Shown: positions 22,226 to 34,546 of the stretch, one piece after another | How the letters are laid out: each line of letters starts with the position of its first letter | How positions within the stretch are numbered: position 1 is the stretch's first letter | From: Prototheca cutis | Taxonomy: Eukaryota; Chlorophyta; Trebouxiophyceae; Chlorellales; Chlorellaceae | Assembly: GCA_002897115.2 (NCBI GenBank) | Contig: BCIH01000005.1 | Location: 912,683-976,682 of the forward strand | Reading direction: 5' to 3' | DNA: 64,000 bases | Translations under genes and position numbers: made by a program | The notes under the pieces: model-generated | What the model saw: the letters and a program-made list of their open reading frames with translations, nothing else | What the model was told of the DNA's origin: nothing | The model's database searches: none

Positions 22226-25068
22226 TTATACTGGCGTGGCCACGCCAGCTTCGTCCATGGCCGGACATGTCGCGGGTGCTGCGTTGTCTCCTGTGGTCTC
22301 CAGCAAGGGTGTTGCGCTGCCTTGCGTTGTCTCCAGGCAGGGTGCTGCGTTGCCTTGCATTGTCTCCCGAGCCAGTCCAGCAGGAGTCTTCGTCGTCTTT
22401 GCCCCTCTGGTTGCGTCGGACCAGGGCGGGCTTGTGGCCTCTACCCACCCATTCTCCGGCGCCCGCAGTAACCAGAGCATGGGCTCGGCGCGGCTAGCGT
22501 CTCTGCGGGAAAGGCGGAGCTTGGTGGCCAGCCCCACCGGCGGGTCCGCCCGTGTGCTCAGTTCGTGCAGCAGCGTGCGCTCGGCCGCATCCAGNATGGC
22601 CCTGCCCACAGGGAAGGCAGGCAGCGTCCCTGGCGTTGGGGACGGCATCGCCAGCTCGTCCCTCGCCGCCGCCACAGCCTGAACCGCGGCGCGAATCCAC
22701 GCTCGGTCCGCCTTTGAAGTGTCGGCACCCAATGTGGAAGGGATGCGAAGATCCACGACGGGTGGTTCAAGACTCGCTGCACTGCCTGTTTCGCTGCCAC
22801 TGGAGTTCTCTGCCAGCAGATCCCCATCGACAACGTCGCCGACGCTCTCTGCCGATGGATCGCCGCGCCTCCGGCCGGCGCTAGGAGACCTGCCACCCCG
22901 TTTCAGGGCCTGCATCTCAGAAGATCCTATCTGTTGCCACCGTTCCTCCTGCGCCAGCTCCCCGCACCGTGCAGCAGCCACCTGCGCCAGCAGCGCTGTA
23001 GCCCATTGAATGGGCGACAGCGGGCGCGTCGGCGAAGCTTGGGCATCTAAAGCGGCCAGAAGTCGGTAAGCCACCGGCGGCGAGCGGCGCTGCCTCTTCG
23101 ATGGCCCCCGGGTGGTTGCCTTGGTGATCCAGGACCGGGGCCCACCCAGTGCCACACATGCGTCGTATACGTGCGGTAGCACCACGGACAGCACCCCCGT
23201 GGACCACAGCAGCTCCAACGCGGGGGCTGCCGCCCCATACGCCATCATGCTGTGCAACTCCAACTGCGCCCGTGACTGCAGGCCATGCGAGATTGGCGCT
23301 GTTGATTGATGCTGAAGTTTTGAATGCGCATGCATGCATGCATGCATAAATGCGCGTGTGTGTTTTGCGCGGTGGTGGGGAGTGTCGACATTTTAAAAGG
23401 CAGTCAGGGCATGCAACGCCTGTGTATGACCTCAGCTACAACAGAAAACGCAGAGAACAAACAAAAAGGGTATCCTGGCTCCCTTCTCATTGCCCCTCGA
23501 TTTTTACACCAACCTGATTGATGTTTGCCAACAATTGCGAATGCTGCGTGAGGGCTCGCCGCGTCGCGGGTTCGAGCCTGAGACCCGCGCGCGATGCCAG
23601 GCGCAGCGCTCGCAGCATGCGCGCCGGGTCCAGCTGGAACGACGCCTGCGAGTCGCCCACGCAGCGCAGCACACGCCGGCGGCAGTCTGCCACGCCCCCG
23701 ACGTAGTCATACAATGTCCGAGAAAATGGGTCAAACAGCAGACCGTTGACCGTAAAGTCCCGCTGGATGGCATTGTCCCGTCGAGCGCTGGTCCACGTGG
23801 GCGCAGCGTCTTCTCTGTCGTCCCTGGTGGCGTCGGCGTCGGCGTCGGCGTCACGTCTGAGAGAAGCGGCTGTTATCGAGCTGTCTGGCGCCTGGTCATC
23901 ATCGCCACCCCCGTCACCCCTCCCTCTCCGACCCTCGCGCGCCGGCCTTGTCCCCCGGGACCCGGCCCGCTCCCCAGGGCCCAGGCCCAGGGCGGCCGCC
24001 CGGGCGGCAGGGTCGGGCGGCAGGGCCCGTCCTCCTGCGGAGGTGGCAAACGACGACACCTCCAGCGTTGCGCCGCCGGCTTCGACGTGGCAGATGGGGA
24101 ACAGGCGGCCAATGATCTTGGATCGACGGAACAGCGACCGCACTTGGCGGCACGACGCCGTGGTCAGCACGTCTGTATCTTTTGGAGATGCGCCCAGCAG
24201 CAGATCACGCACAAAACCGCCCACCAAGTATGCATCGTGGCCTGTGGGGTTGGAGGTCGAGGGTTGAACAATAATCGGTGATGGGGGGCCGAAGAATCGA
24301 GACCGATCCGCGGCAGAGGGGGCCCGATGTCCTGCACTTTTATCAAGAGGTGCATGCAGAGCATCCGTGCTGCTGGTCGGTTTCCACCTAGAAAAAGCGC
24401 GTAACTTTCAACCCCATGCAACTCTCCCCATTCTTCTCTGCAAAATAAAACATACCAGCGGCGCGGAGGCGGAGCAGCACTTCCCAGGCCGCACGGCTCA
24501 GCCGCTCGTCGCCAATGCCGTGCTCGCCATCCTGCAGCACCAGCCCCGGCGCTTTGACCCCGGCACGCAGCCTGTGCAGGACCTCACTCGATGTGCGCTG
24601 TGCCGCCAGCTGCGCCACTGCGGCCCGCCGTGCGTCCCGGGCCGCAGCGCGGCGGCTGAGACCGGCTGCAGCAGGGCCGAGATCCAGCTGCCTCACTGCA
24701 TCATCCAGTGCCCCGTCCTCATGAGGCAGCTCGTCCATCACGTCGGGCAGCACCGCAGGGTCCAGAGTGGGCTTGTTACTGCCGTCATCAAGGTCCGGGC
24801 TCAGCGCTGGAGCTGGCACGGCCGCCTGCAGACCGAGGCCGGCCCAGCCGGCGACTGTTGCAGAGTCCTGCGCGCTGTTGTTGACCCCATCACTGGCCCA
24901 GTGATCCACTCCAGTGATGGGCTCGTCAACGTCGTGTGCTGGGCCGTCATGCTGCGGCTGGGCGGAGGACAGGCTTCGTGCCCCGGGCTGCAGGAGAGCA
25001 GCGGCATGAGTGGCTGGGAGGAAGGCCCGCACCCGAGCACACCGCCCCGCCATAAGCATCAGAATCAT
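22226..25068 (-). CDS. Bacterial-type poly(A) polymerase / CCA-adding enzyme family protein, probably organelle-targeted
   Basis: A class II nucleotidyltransferase adding A residues (PcnB-like) or CCA to RNA 3' ends. Three exons: 25068-24457, 24243 to about 23516 and 23275-22226 (TAA). Exon 1 gives an Ala/Arg-rich leader of about 200 residues that fits organelle targeting. The catalytic head follows: YLVGGFVRDLLLGASPKDTD with the DxD metal site, then KIIGRLFPICHVEAGGATLE, RDNAIQRDFTVNGLLFDPF, LYDYVGGVADCRRRVLR and LDPARMLRALRLASR. The wording IIGRLFPICHV resembles bacterial poly(A) polymerase I more than CCA-adding enzymes. An acidic/Arg-rich insert of about 80 residues, with DADADADA coded by GCGTCG repeats near 23826-23850, splits the head. 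The C-terminal part has SRAQLELHSMMAYGAA and a repetitive tail coded by a 33-bp minisatellite. Which organelle, and poly(A) versus CCA activity, remain open. Confidence 0.8.
22274..22372 (-). repeat. 33-bp minisatellite, three copies, coding
   Basis: Three imperfect 33-bp units (22274-22306, 22307-22339, 22340-22372) keep the reading frame and encode 11-residue repeats in the C-terminal tail of the poly(A) polymerase (for example APCLETTQGSA). Confidence 0.85.
23328..23347. repeat. (GCAT)5 self-complementary repeat in intron
   Basis: Five GCAT units form a perfect alternating purine-pyrimidine palindrome inside the last intron of the poly(A) polymerase gene. Confidence 0.85.
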
Positions 25069-25603
25069 CTCAACGCCCTGATGAAGAGCCTATGTGAACA
25101 TGTTCTGTCGAAGGAAAGCCCCAGGCGCTTGCATGGAAGCTCAGGTCGGAAGCAACCTCAGCAGTGCCAGTCACCGTTCGCGAACTCGAGGTGAGGCGGA
25201 TATGTTTTGCGAGCTCTGCCTCTCAAACTCTCAAACTCAATGCAACAGCATTCGAAGTATGTAAATAAAATTTGTTGTATAATGTCATTTGTTACCAGAG
25301 TTCACGCTGGCATGTGTGATTGGTTCATGCATGCAAGACTGCTCTCCCCAGCATTGCTAGTGCGGGGGGTGCGGGATCCATGCAGTTGGGCGCCGGACCA
25401 CCCCGGCCCGGCGACGGGGCAGCGACAGGGGCGAGGGAGCCCACTCCGGCGATACATGCGCTCACGAGGCTTGGCCAGAGACATTCAGGCCATCAAGACA
25501 GGATCGCGGTCGTAGGGGCGTGGTCGAGCTCCCAGGGCCGGCACACCAACCCCCGACCCCAGGTAGGGAGCCTGGGCCCGGAGCCCTGCCGGCGTATGGC
25601 GGG
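25069..25603. promoter_or_regulatory. Shared promoter region between divergent poly(A) polymerase and GNAT genes
   Basis: 535 bases between divergent start codons. An open stretch from an ATG at 25380 to about 25562, followed by GTAGGG, could be a 5' exon of the GNAT gene, but nothing decides this. Confidence 0.4.
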
Positions 25604-27623
25604 ATGACCGAGGCCCAGGTGGAGCAGAATGAGCCGGTGCACCAGGTGTTCACCCCCGATCCGGCGGATGAGGAGGGTCGGCTTGCGCGGCGCAAGCTGC
25701 TGGCCGAGTGCCGGAAGCGCCTAGCCCCAATCCCCTCTGACGAGCTGTTCGAGATCCCCGGCAGGTTTGTGCGGGGTTGGCGCTTTCTAACTCGGGGGAT
25801 GAACCTGGGGGCGTGTTGGATGGAACCCAAACATGTCCCTGTGACTCAGTTCATGGCCGGGAGTGGCGCTGGAGACGGCGGCTGTGCGGCGGAGTGGTCG
25901 GGTTGGCCGGCTTGCTGGCCGTTGGGTGTGGTGGCCCTTTATTCAGTGGATACCCAACGGTGTACTTAATCCCCCCTTCCCCCCGCCCCCCCCAAAAACA
26001 TTTTCCCAAACACGGACAGACCGCACGTGGGGTACATGGTGAAGGACTATTCTAAACCCGATACGGCGCGGGAGCTGAGCGGACGGGATGCCGCTCGGCG
26101 GGATGCCCCCTTCCTGTTCAAGGCTTTTGAGACCGGCCAACCGCGGCCGCCGCAGCCAGGCTCCAAGCGTGCGGCGGCGCCCCGTGCCTTTACAATTCAT
26201 GAGTACCTGGACTGGACGGTCACCGCGCCCACACCCGTGGCCGCCGACGATCTAGACTTTGGCGGATTTCGAGTCGTCACACTTCTACCCCGCTACGTGC
26301 CCGCTTGGCCGGCACCCGGCGCCCTGAAGGCCGAAGTGGAGGCCCTGGAGGTGGAAACCGAAACGAGAAGGGTCAAGGGCGACGAGGCCATGGCCCCGCC
26401 GGCGACGGAGCTGCGGCAAGTCGCGCCGGCGCTCCCGGTACTGCAGAGCCACGGCACGCCCATCTGCGCCGCAACCATCCGTGTCGGACCGGGATTCCTG
26501 GAACTGCCGTTTTACGCCACGCACGAAGCCAAACGAAACAAAGGTGCGCCGGGAGGGAAGGGGGTCTGAAGGTTTAGGAGATTGAAATGAGGGGTGGAAC
26601 TGGGGAAGGGGGGGGGCTGTGTATAGCATTGCTGTATGCATCTGCGTTTACATGCCTGTGAATCACCTGAAGGGAACCCAAGCAACCCTGGCCATGAATA
26701 TCATTCCTTCAGGCTACGGTCGAGCGTTGCTGGAGGCGATTGAGAGCATCTGCCGGGCCATCGGCGTGCCCGTCATCTTGCTCTGTAGCACAGGTGTGGA
26801 CACCTTTTGTCTGGGGCAGAGGGGGTTGCGGTGGTGAGGAGGGGAGGAAGGTTGGGCCATCTTGGCATGCTCGGCGGCACTGCCAGCGAATGGCACGAGC
26901 TGCCACTGCCTGCTGATGCTCGAGATGCGACGGGCCGACTGGGTCACTGCACCTTGAAACACGGCAGCAGGAAAGCGAGTCCATGACGACTCATCCACAC
27001 ACGATCTTTACCTTCCCGCACAGATGACCCCAAGACACGTGCCACTTGGCGCCAGCTGGGCTTTCAGCTCACCTCCCAGGAGAAGCTGGATGAACTGGGT
27101 GTGACGCACATGGACCTCCTTCACATGGATAATACGGTGCAGGTGTGTGGTGCAAGGGGACATGGGGAGCAAGTGCGACTGCTCTGCACAATGCTGGCAT
27201 GCTCTTCCTTCCAGAATGCAATCCCTTGCCTGGATTCCCTGGCACACTCTCCAGATGCACAAGGAGGTTCCCAGCCCACGACCCTGGAAGAGTCTGATGC
27301 TGCGTCACGGGGCCTTCCAGCAGCGTGCCTATTACATTCCTGGCCTCCTGTGCGTCGGACAGTTGGGGTGAAATGGAGGGAGAGCGCCGCCCGGGGCCCT
27401 GTGCTGCTCACCGCAGCTGCACTGCAGCAGGCGCTGATGATTGTTTCCTGCATCCGGATCCTTCCCGGCCATGCGTGCGATGCGGTTGGACATGATGCTC
27501 ATGACACATTCTGACGCCATCAACATGCACCGCTCCCTGCACAGGTTGCCCGACCCTCCCATGCTGCCGTCCAAGGCCGCTCCGTCCAAGCCAGCCAAGA
27601 AGAAACCGCGAAAGCGCCTNTGA
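25604..27623 (+). CDS. GNAT-fold acetyltransferase, IDM1-like C-terminal domain, nuclear
   Basis: A probable acetyltransferase. Exons by phase: 25604-25764, 26020-26543, 26713-26793, 27024-27142, 27255 to about 27352 and a last exon ending 27623. The start MTEAQVEQNEPVHQVFTPDP is the first ATG in frame. The GNAT acetyl-CoA motif is split over introns: FLELPFYATHEAKRNKGYGR, ALLEAIESICRAIGVPVILL, then TRATWRQLGFQL. The run EKLDELGVTHMDLLHMDNTV then QMHKEV matches the end of the acyltransferase domain in plant IDM1-type PHD proteins (helix, Trp-x-x-x-Gly-Phe, then a leucine-rich strand). No PHD finger is visible upstream. The C-terminus KPAKKKPRKR looks like a nuclear localisation signal. The last exon start is unsure, and a single N (27620) sits next to the stop. 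Substrate (histone or other) is not shown by the sequence. Confidence 0.6.
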
Positions 27624-28129
27624 TGGCATGCTTGGCCGTCGCAATGTTGGGAGACACTGCGAGTGCGCGGACATGTTGTGGACCTGGCCTGGTGTACGCC
27701 AGAGTGTGCCCACATGCAGGGTCTTATGTGCTGCCTTGTCAGGGGGGCACATGAGCTCTCAGAGGCCCCAATGCGAGCTCATTGTCATTGATGCTACGAG
27801 TCAATTGCACGGCAATGACGATGCGAACCGGTTTTATTTGTTGGATTCTGCTCTCGAGTATTGTAATGCTGACACAGTAAATTGGAGGGGTGAAATTGAA
27901 CGACCGCCGTGATCGATTCAGCGTGCAAGGACGAAACACTGGTTTTCGAGATCCGAGACCCGAAGTCGAAACTCGATCTCCCGGTACTGCCGGCGGATCG
28001 GGGGCCACAGCAGCCCTGGAGCGCAGGTGCAAGATACACTGTTCTCAACACAGAGTGCATGCATCATCGCTGTGCGGTGTTGGAGGGCTGAGTGATGGTC
28101 GGCATGCTGGGCTGAGATCGCTTTGCGCC
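27624..28129. other. Intergenic between GNAT gene and UBP26
   Basis: About 500 bases holding the GNAT 3' flank and the presumed UBP26 promoter. Both genes run in the same direction. No further feature seen. Confidence 0.4.
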
Positions 28130-31100
28130 ATGGCGCCCAAGAGCAAGGCCAAGGCTTCCACAGGCCCTGGCAAGTTGGCCAATTGGAGCGATGACGATCT
28201 TGTGGAGCTGTGCAGAGCCGTTGAGAGCCCAGGACCGATGCCCCTGGGCTTGGCGCTGCGCTGCTTGCAAGCAGCCCAGGCCTGTCCAGGGCTCTTCAGC
28301 CCAAGCTGCAAGGTGCGACCTGGGATTGCCCGATCCCAGAGATCAGGCCTGCAGTATGGAAATATTTCGAACCATGAAGGCGTAGGAGACATGCTGAGCT
28401 CACACATTCTGCTCCCCACTCCCCCACCCGCTCCTGTGTCTTAGGCACCGGCCGGCAACCCAAACTGCCTGTGCAAGCTGATCCCGCCACCCGGCAAGCA
28501 CCGGCAAAAGGGGCTGTGGGCCCCCGAGGCGGCAGTCACCTCGGACCTCGGCCCAGACCCTAGCCTCACACTTCGCAAGGTCAGTCTGAGGGGTTGTCTG
28601 CATGCTGCGGAGTTTGTGCTGGGCAAGGTCCTCAGCCCGCCAATGCACGGCATTGCCGGCTCCAGTGGGGCGATTGTATGCCCCCCAACGGCCTATCGGT
28701 CAGAACCCCACATCACCAAAACCTTCCTACCCATGCAGGACTTGGAAACCCCAGTGGGACTGGTCAACCTGGGGAACACCTGCTACGTCAACGTGGTCCT
28801 GCAAACGCTCTTCTCCATTGCGCCCTTCCGCCAAGCTGTCTACCAGGCTGGCACGAAGCTGCCAGATGATGCCGTCCTGCAACAGCTCAGGCAAGTGTGT
28901 TGTGGTAGATGCTGCGGTGGTTGCCAGGTGGCAATGCATGCCGCACCCACCCACCCATCTGCCCCCCAAAAAATGATTCCTGGCAGGAAGCTGTTTGGGG
29001 AGATGGAGTGGGGCGGGCAGGACCCGCTGGACACAGAGCCCCTGGCTGAGACACTCAAGCTGGATCACAGCATCCAGCAAGACGGCCAAGAATTTATGAA
29101 GCTGTTCCTGAGCTTGCTTGAGAGCAGGCTGACGGGCTGTGCCAGCGTCGCTTCCCTCCTCCGGGTACGACCGCTGGTGTATGCTTTGGATGTACACTGG
29201 ACTCTGGCGTTCCCTGGGCAGGGGTCGTCGTCGCCCTTGGTCCGATCACCTCACATCTGTGCACACTCGCGCCAGGGGTTGCTGCACTCTCTTCAATTGC
29301 TAAGATGCTCCTGTCTGCCACCTGGCCTCCTGAATGTTCCTGAAACAACCGCCACAGGACCTGTTCCGGGGTGAGTCCGGCTACCTGACCCGGTGCCTGC
29401 GCTGCATCAAACCCAGCGCTGCCAGCGGGCGGCTGGAGGGTTTCCTGGAGCTTGCCGTGCCCATCCGGGGCCATGCCACGCTACAAGCCGCGCTGGCGGC
29501 ACTGCTGGAACCCGAGCAGCTCACTGGCTCCAACTGCCTGGCTTGCGAACACTGCGGGGAACGGACGGAAGCCGCNCGGAAGCTGCGCATCGTCACCGCG
29601 CCGCCGTTGTTGTGCCTCAGCTTGCAGCGGTTTTGCTTCGACTANGCCGTATGTTGTCATTTTCTGTCGTGGGATGCCCTGCTGCTGGGTAGTTCAGGGG
29701 AAGAAAGCTGTGGCTGCTGGGCTAAAAGCTTGGATTGGCAAGAGACTCTGCGGGTTGGAGGCTGCTCGAAGGGGACGCTGGCGAAAACCCCCGTGCCATG
29801 CTCCACCGCAGGTCTAATCAGCAAAACCTTCACCAACAACCCCTTCTTATGCTTGCGCAGACAATGGATCGGGTCAAAGTCAACGATGCCGTTGCCTGCC
29901 CGTTGCATCTCGATCTGGGCATGATTGACCCCGGTGAGGGCGAANGCGACGGTGGCGCCGATGGGACACCCCCCTTGCCCAGGTATGTCCTTGCGGGGAT
30001 CATGATCCACAAGGGTTCGGCGGCGCGTGCCGGGCACTACATGGCGCATGTGGACCGTGCTGCTCTGTCGGCCGAGCCACCGGTGCTAGGGCAAGCTTCC
30101 ACGGGCCATGCTGCACATGACTGGTGGCGATTTGATGACGGGGATGTGCGGCGGCTCGCCGGTGGGCCCGCCGCCGCCGCCGCCGACCATGGCTCGGCTG
30201 CGGCCATCAAGGCTGCTGCTGCCAAGTTGGCCCCGGTGCGTCTTAGGCTTGTGTCTGGTCAAAGCCTGGGGTGCTTGGTGTTGGTAGAAAGAGTGCACGC
30301 ACACATCGCCAAAGCCCAGACGATCAAATNCGTTGTCACTACCATGCCGTGTTTGTCACAGGAGGAAAGTGCGGACAGCATCCTGTCATGCACGGCATAC
30401 CAGCTGCTGTACCGACGAGAAGGCGTGCGGCTGCCGGATGTCGCGCTGGACGGCGCTGCAGAAGCCTGGGTTCGGACGGAGAAGGAGCAAGCTGCAGGCC
30501 AAGGCACTAAAGCTGCGGAGGCCTACGCCAAGGCCAAGGCAGAGGTGCTCGACCGACGGCAGTGCCGCCAGGAAGCCGTGCGTGCGTTTGTCGAGACGGC
30601 CGCCGCAGTCGGAGAAAATGAGCAGGGAGTGCTGTTGTCTGCTGCTTGGCTGCAGCACTTCTGCGACGCACTGCCGGGGACGATGATCCGAGCACAGGGG
30701 GATGATGATAAAGCTCGGGCTGTGGGATCCCTTTGCTGCAGCCATGGTGGCGTGGATCCGGGCATCAATCCCACAGGTGGGAGGTCAGAATAATTTGCTA
30801 GAAAAGAACTGGATCCAGGAATGGATGTAGGTCTTGGCTGACAGTTGGCTCGGGGGGGGGGGGGGCCCTCGTGATCCTGTACCAAGTGCACCTCATTAAC
30901 CTTCATCAACCCACCACCATCGATGCCGATTTATCTACGCAGAGTTCAAGCGCGTGTCGGGTCGTGGGTTTGCCCTTGTGAGAGGGCTTGTCGAGGACGA
31001 TATTCCCAGGATGAGCCCTGCAGATGTCTGCAAGCCGTGCCTTCAACACATGTGAGCGCCGGGGGTTGGCTGTGCCATGGGGGGTGGGGGGTTCTGCTGT

Positions 31101-34100
31101 GCCCCGAGGGATACAGTAATGCCGGGCCGACGAGCCCACCATGACTCGTATTGAAGGCCGCAGATTTCGTGGCCCTTTCTGCTGCATCTGGGAGGCTCTA
31201 TCGGAGTGCTTCCTTGCCCGACCTGCAGTGACCCCCAGCGTTGACTGCTCTCTCGGAACAAAACCCTGTGTGAAGGCTGAAGCAGATGGCGAGCTCGACA
31301 GAGGAGGAGACGAAAAGGGCGCAGCTTGTTGAGCTTGCTGCAGGCCTGCTGAACGACGAGATGCCGCCACCCGGCACCAGCGGGCATGATCCCGCCGTGA
31401 TCGTGTCTCGCCCCTGGCTTAGGTGCGTTGGCCTTTGCGGATGTGGGTGCAGGGTGTGTGTTGAGCCATCATCATATGGGGTACATCCCTGCTCATATCA
31501 TGTGCCTGTTTCTCAAGACGCGCCATGTTGCGACCAGGTGGGTAGCGGTCCATGTCTGTGTCTGTCCCTGGAGGACAGGCGAGGCAACAGATAATATGCT
31601 GGCCGGCTTGACTGGGCACGACAGCCACCACAGTCTGTGGTGATGCTGTCAACATGGCATAAGCCCTGACAATGCGTGCGCTTTGCCCTGCTTTACACCA
31701 CAGGAGTTGGGTGAGTCGCAGAGGCAGGTTTGCAAACACAAGAGGGCCTGGCCCAGTCTCCGGGGTCCTCTGCCCCCACGACCGCCTACTCCCGCAAGCC
31801 GCTCCCCAGTCCAAAACAGTGGGTGACGTCGTGCACTTTTCCAGTCTGATACGTCATGTCCGGGATGACCGTGGTGCTGATGCGGTTGAGCGCGTTTTCT
31901 GTCATTGCCTGCTCAGGCCGGAACACATGCACACCCCTGCACTGACAGAAACGGTGGGTGGCGATCCCCGAGTCGCTGTGGCTCGTGTTGGAGAGGGACT
32001 GGGAGGCGGCGGCACTGCTTTCGCCCACAAAGAAAGCACGGCAAGAAGAAGGCGATGGGGCAGGCGAGGCGCCTGCGCCGCGGCCGCCCGCGGCCGGTTG
32101 TACCACCGAGTGTGCCGAGTGCCGGGCGGAGGGCCTTCACACCGCGGCAGCCACCCGGGACTCGAGCGCGCTGCGACAGGCCGAGAAGGCTACGCTGGGC
32201 ACGCTGTACTCGGGGCCGACGCCCATGCGTGAGGTTGCAGCCGGCGATGCCTTTGCGATGGTGCCCGCCGCGTTTATGCGCGACTGGCGCCTATGGATGC
32301 AGGTAAGCAAGCACAGTTGCTGCTGCCGCTGCTGCTGCTGCATGTGATGGGAGAGGAAAGGGCTTTGGCAGTTTGGAGAGGAGGGTCTTCTGTGTTGGTT
32401 GGTGGAAATGGTTGCAGAGATGGCATCGCACGAATGGGCCCCTGATGCCCCAAACCCTCACGCCCTGCAACAAAAACAGGGTTATGGGAGACCGGACCCA
32501 CCGAGTCTGGAGGCTGCACTCGACGACTGCACGACGAGAGTGGACGTCGACCGAGGCGACGGCGGATGGCGACTGGCAATCAAGCCGCCGGCTGTGATTG
32601 AAAAGCGGGGCAGGTGTGTCTGCAGTCGAGGGATGGTCATGCTCTGGTTGGGCCATGCAGGGAGTTTGCGATGTTCATGGCATGGCAGTTCGGTTCCTGC
32701 TGGCGAGTCCGACCAACAAGAAGCTGTGTGACTGCAGTACAATCAACCCATGCTGCCCAGGATGGCGATTTTCAACATGCTTGCCACTCTGCCTCTCTAA
32801 ACTGTCAGGTACTTTGTGCCGGCTCCCCCGAGCCAGGCAGATCCAGGCGCTATGGAGCTGGTATCCATCAAAGATTGGCAAACAATCACCTCATTTCATT
32901 CCGTTCCAGAGCCGTTCGTGAGGTAAGGCTCCAGCGGCCTTGTCGCCCTGCGTTTGGACGCATGCGCCTAGCAACATTGGGCGCTGCCATCCCGCCGTCC
33001 ACCCGACGATGCCTCTTTTTTCCCCTTGAGCAGGGGCTTCATTGCAAGACTAGAGGCAGAGCCAGAACCTTGCCTAAAAGCGGGACCAGAGACCGCAGCA
33101 ATGGCAGATGACAAGTCTGGACCCACTGTTGCACCAGGGGCTGCTGCAGAGGCTGAAGCCAAGGCAGCAGCAGCAGCAGTGCCGCTTGAAGCAGTTGCCA
33201 GTCCTAACGACCCTACTAAAAACATTGACGTCAAGGAGCCGTCAGTTGCAGCCTTGTCGGTGCCACCTCTCCAAGGTGGGGCGCTTGCAGAGGTGGTGGT
33301 AATGCACTCCTGGGACCTCTTGCTCCTGGGCTCCTCCTTCCGCTGACACCGTGTGTTGCTTTCTTGAACCTCTCGAGGCGATTCTGGCTGCGAGGGGCTC
33401 GTCTCTTGCCCACGCAATGCACGATGACCGACAAGCTTTGCACGGCACTTGAGCCAAACATATTCCCATGTCCCCTTCCCAAGTGCGCCACNCCCTCCGC
33501 CACTCCGTTGCAGTTCGTAGGCTCAAGTGGCTGACAGACCCCGAGGTGTGCGAGGAGGCCGTCGCTGCGAGGCAGTTGGCACAGGACGCGGCTGCACTGT
33601 CATATGAGGCAGCGGAGATCTTCCTTCGAACGCTGCAGCCCGGCGAGTCTCTGATTGATGCCGCTCCCCAAGGCACGTTGATGGCATGGCGGTCTGGTGT
33701 TGCTTGGGGGACACTACATTAATGCGTCGAATTTGCATAGGTTTTAAATACCGCTGTCACTCACAAGCTGCACGCACGACGAGGTGAAGTAACCACCCTT
33801 CGCGCATCCCCACAACAATTGGCAACTGCGGCGATGTCCCCCCCACACAGGGACTACAGCACGGCAGAGCAAGCGCGCGCGACGGGACAGGGTGGTTTTG
33901 ACCCTGGCATCCAGCCTGACATTGCAGGAACTCAAGGGGTACGCCTATCAACACCTCGGTGTGCATCCAGGAAACGCCGTTTTCTGCGTGAGGTGCGCGC
34001 TGGGACGGTGAGGATCCTGTGGCAATTCTGGTGCCCCTGCGCCACAAGGGCCTGGAACGAGCCCGCCGTGGGGAACGGTAATGGTGTGTACCAGCTGCTT

Positions 34101-34546
34101 GGCAGTTACAGCGGCGAAAGCGGGTGTGTTCGTCCAAGAGCCAGTCAATCAGACAGCCCCCTCACACGCCTTCTGCTCCATCTCCACAGGAACAAAGTGC
34201 TGGATGGAGCTGCATCATCGACACTGCGGGAGAACCGTGTCTTCCCAGGCAGCACCATTGGCGTGGTGAGTCAGCCGTGTGGGGTTCAAAGCACATGCAG
34301 CCCAGCTCATCGCGGAGCATCCATGAAAATTTGCGGCAACCGCAGCCGGACACCAAGCGTGGACGATGTCCTTCATGCGTCCCCCTTGTCCAGAAGATCC
34401 CGCTCACCCAACGCACCCCTCCCAAGTTCTCACTCGAGCAGATGGATACTGGAGAGCATGCCGTGGACGATTTTACGGGGATGGTGCCAGTGCCATCATC
34501 CAAGGAGGAGGGTGCCGGGTTCAGGGGCTCCCTGCTCGCCGGCTAG
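28130..34546 (+). CDS. UBP26: Ubiquitin-specific protease USP48/UBP26
   Basis: A cysteine protease that removes ubiquitin; Arabidopsis UBP26 acts on histone H2B and supports heterochromatic silencing. The ATG at 28130 (MAPKSKAKASTGPGKLANWS) starts a gene of at least a dozen exons. The catalytic Cys box is VGLVNLGNTCYVNVVLQTLF near 28755. QQDGQEFMKLFLSLLE follows near 29080. Two CxxC pairs (CLRC, CEHC) form the finger zinc site at 29398-29560. The His box is HKGSAARAGHYMAHVDRAA near 30010-30065, with WWRFDDGDVRRL after it. All triad elements are present. Downstream are DUSP-type segments (SRPWLR; ELVSIKDWQTITSFH near 32848), a conserved block LKWLTDPEVCEEAVAARQLA near 33530 and a ubiquitin-like tail (LQELKGYAYQHLGVHPGNAV near 33930; RENRVFPGSTIGV near 34235), ending TAG at 34544-34546. 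Order and length match the USP48 family. Exon edges between 30940 and 33500 are approximate. Confidence 0.88.
30852..30865 (+). repeat. G14 homopolymer in UBP26 intron
   Basis: Fourteen consecutive G in an intron of the UBP26 gene between the USP domain and the first DUSP-coding exon. Confidence 0.85.

Noticed and set aside
22095..22448. Alternative minus-strand frame overlapping the end of the poly(A) polymerase (ETTQ-like repeats read in another frame)
   Set aside because: The frame is a by-product of the 33-bp repeat; the chosen frame continues the conserved poly(A) polymerase exon.
23566..23595. B-box-like GGGTTCGAGCC on the plus strand
   Set aside because: No A-box or pairing arms nearby, and it lies inside a conserved coding exon of the poly(A) polymerase (SRAGLRLEPATRR).
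27441..27720. Alternative final exon of the GNAT gene reading through 27620 to a stop near 27740
   Set aside because: Also phase-compatible, but it lacks the basic KKKPRKR end and would need a weak GTGCGA donor; the shorter form was preferred, with reduced confidence.
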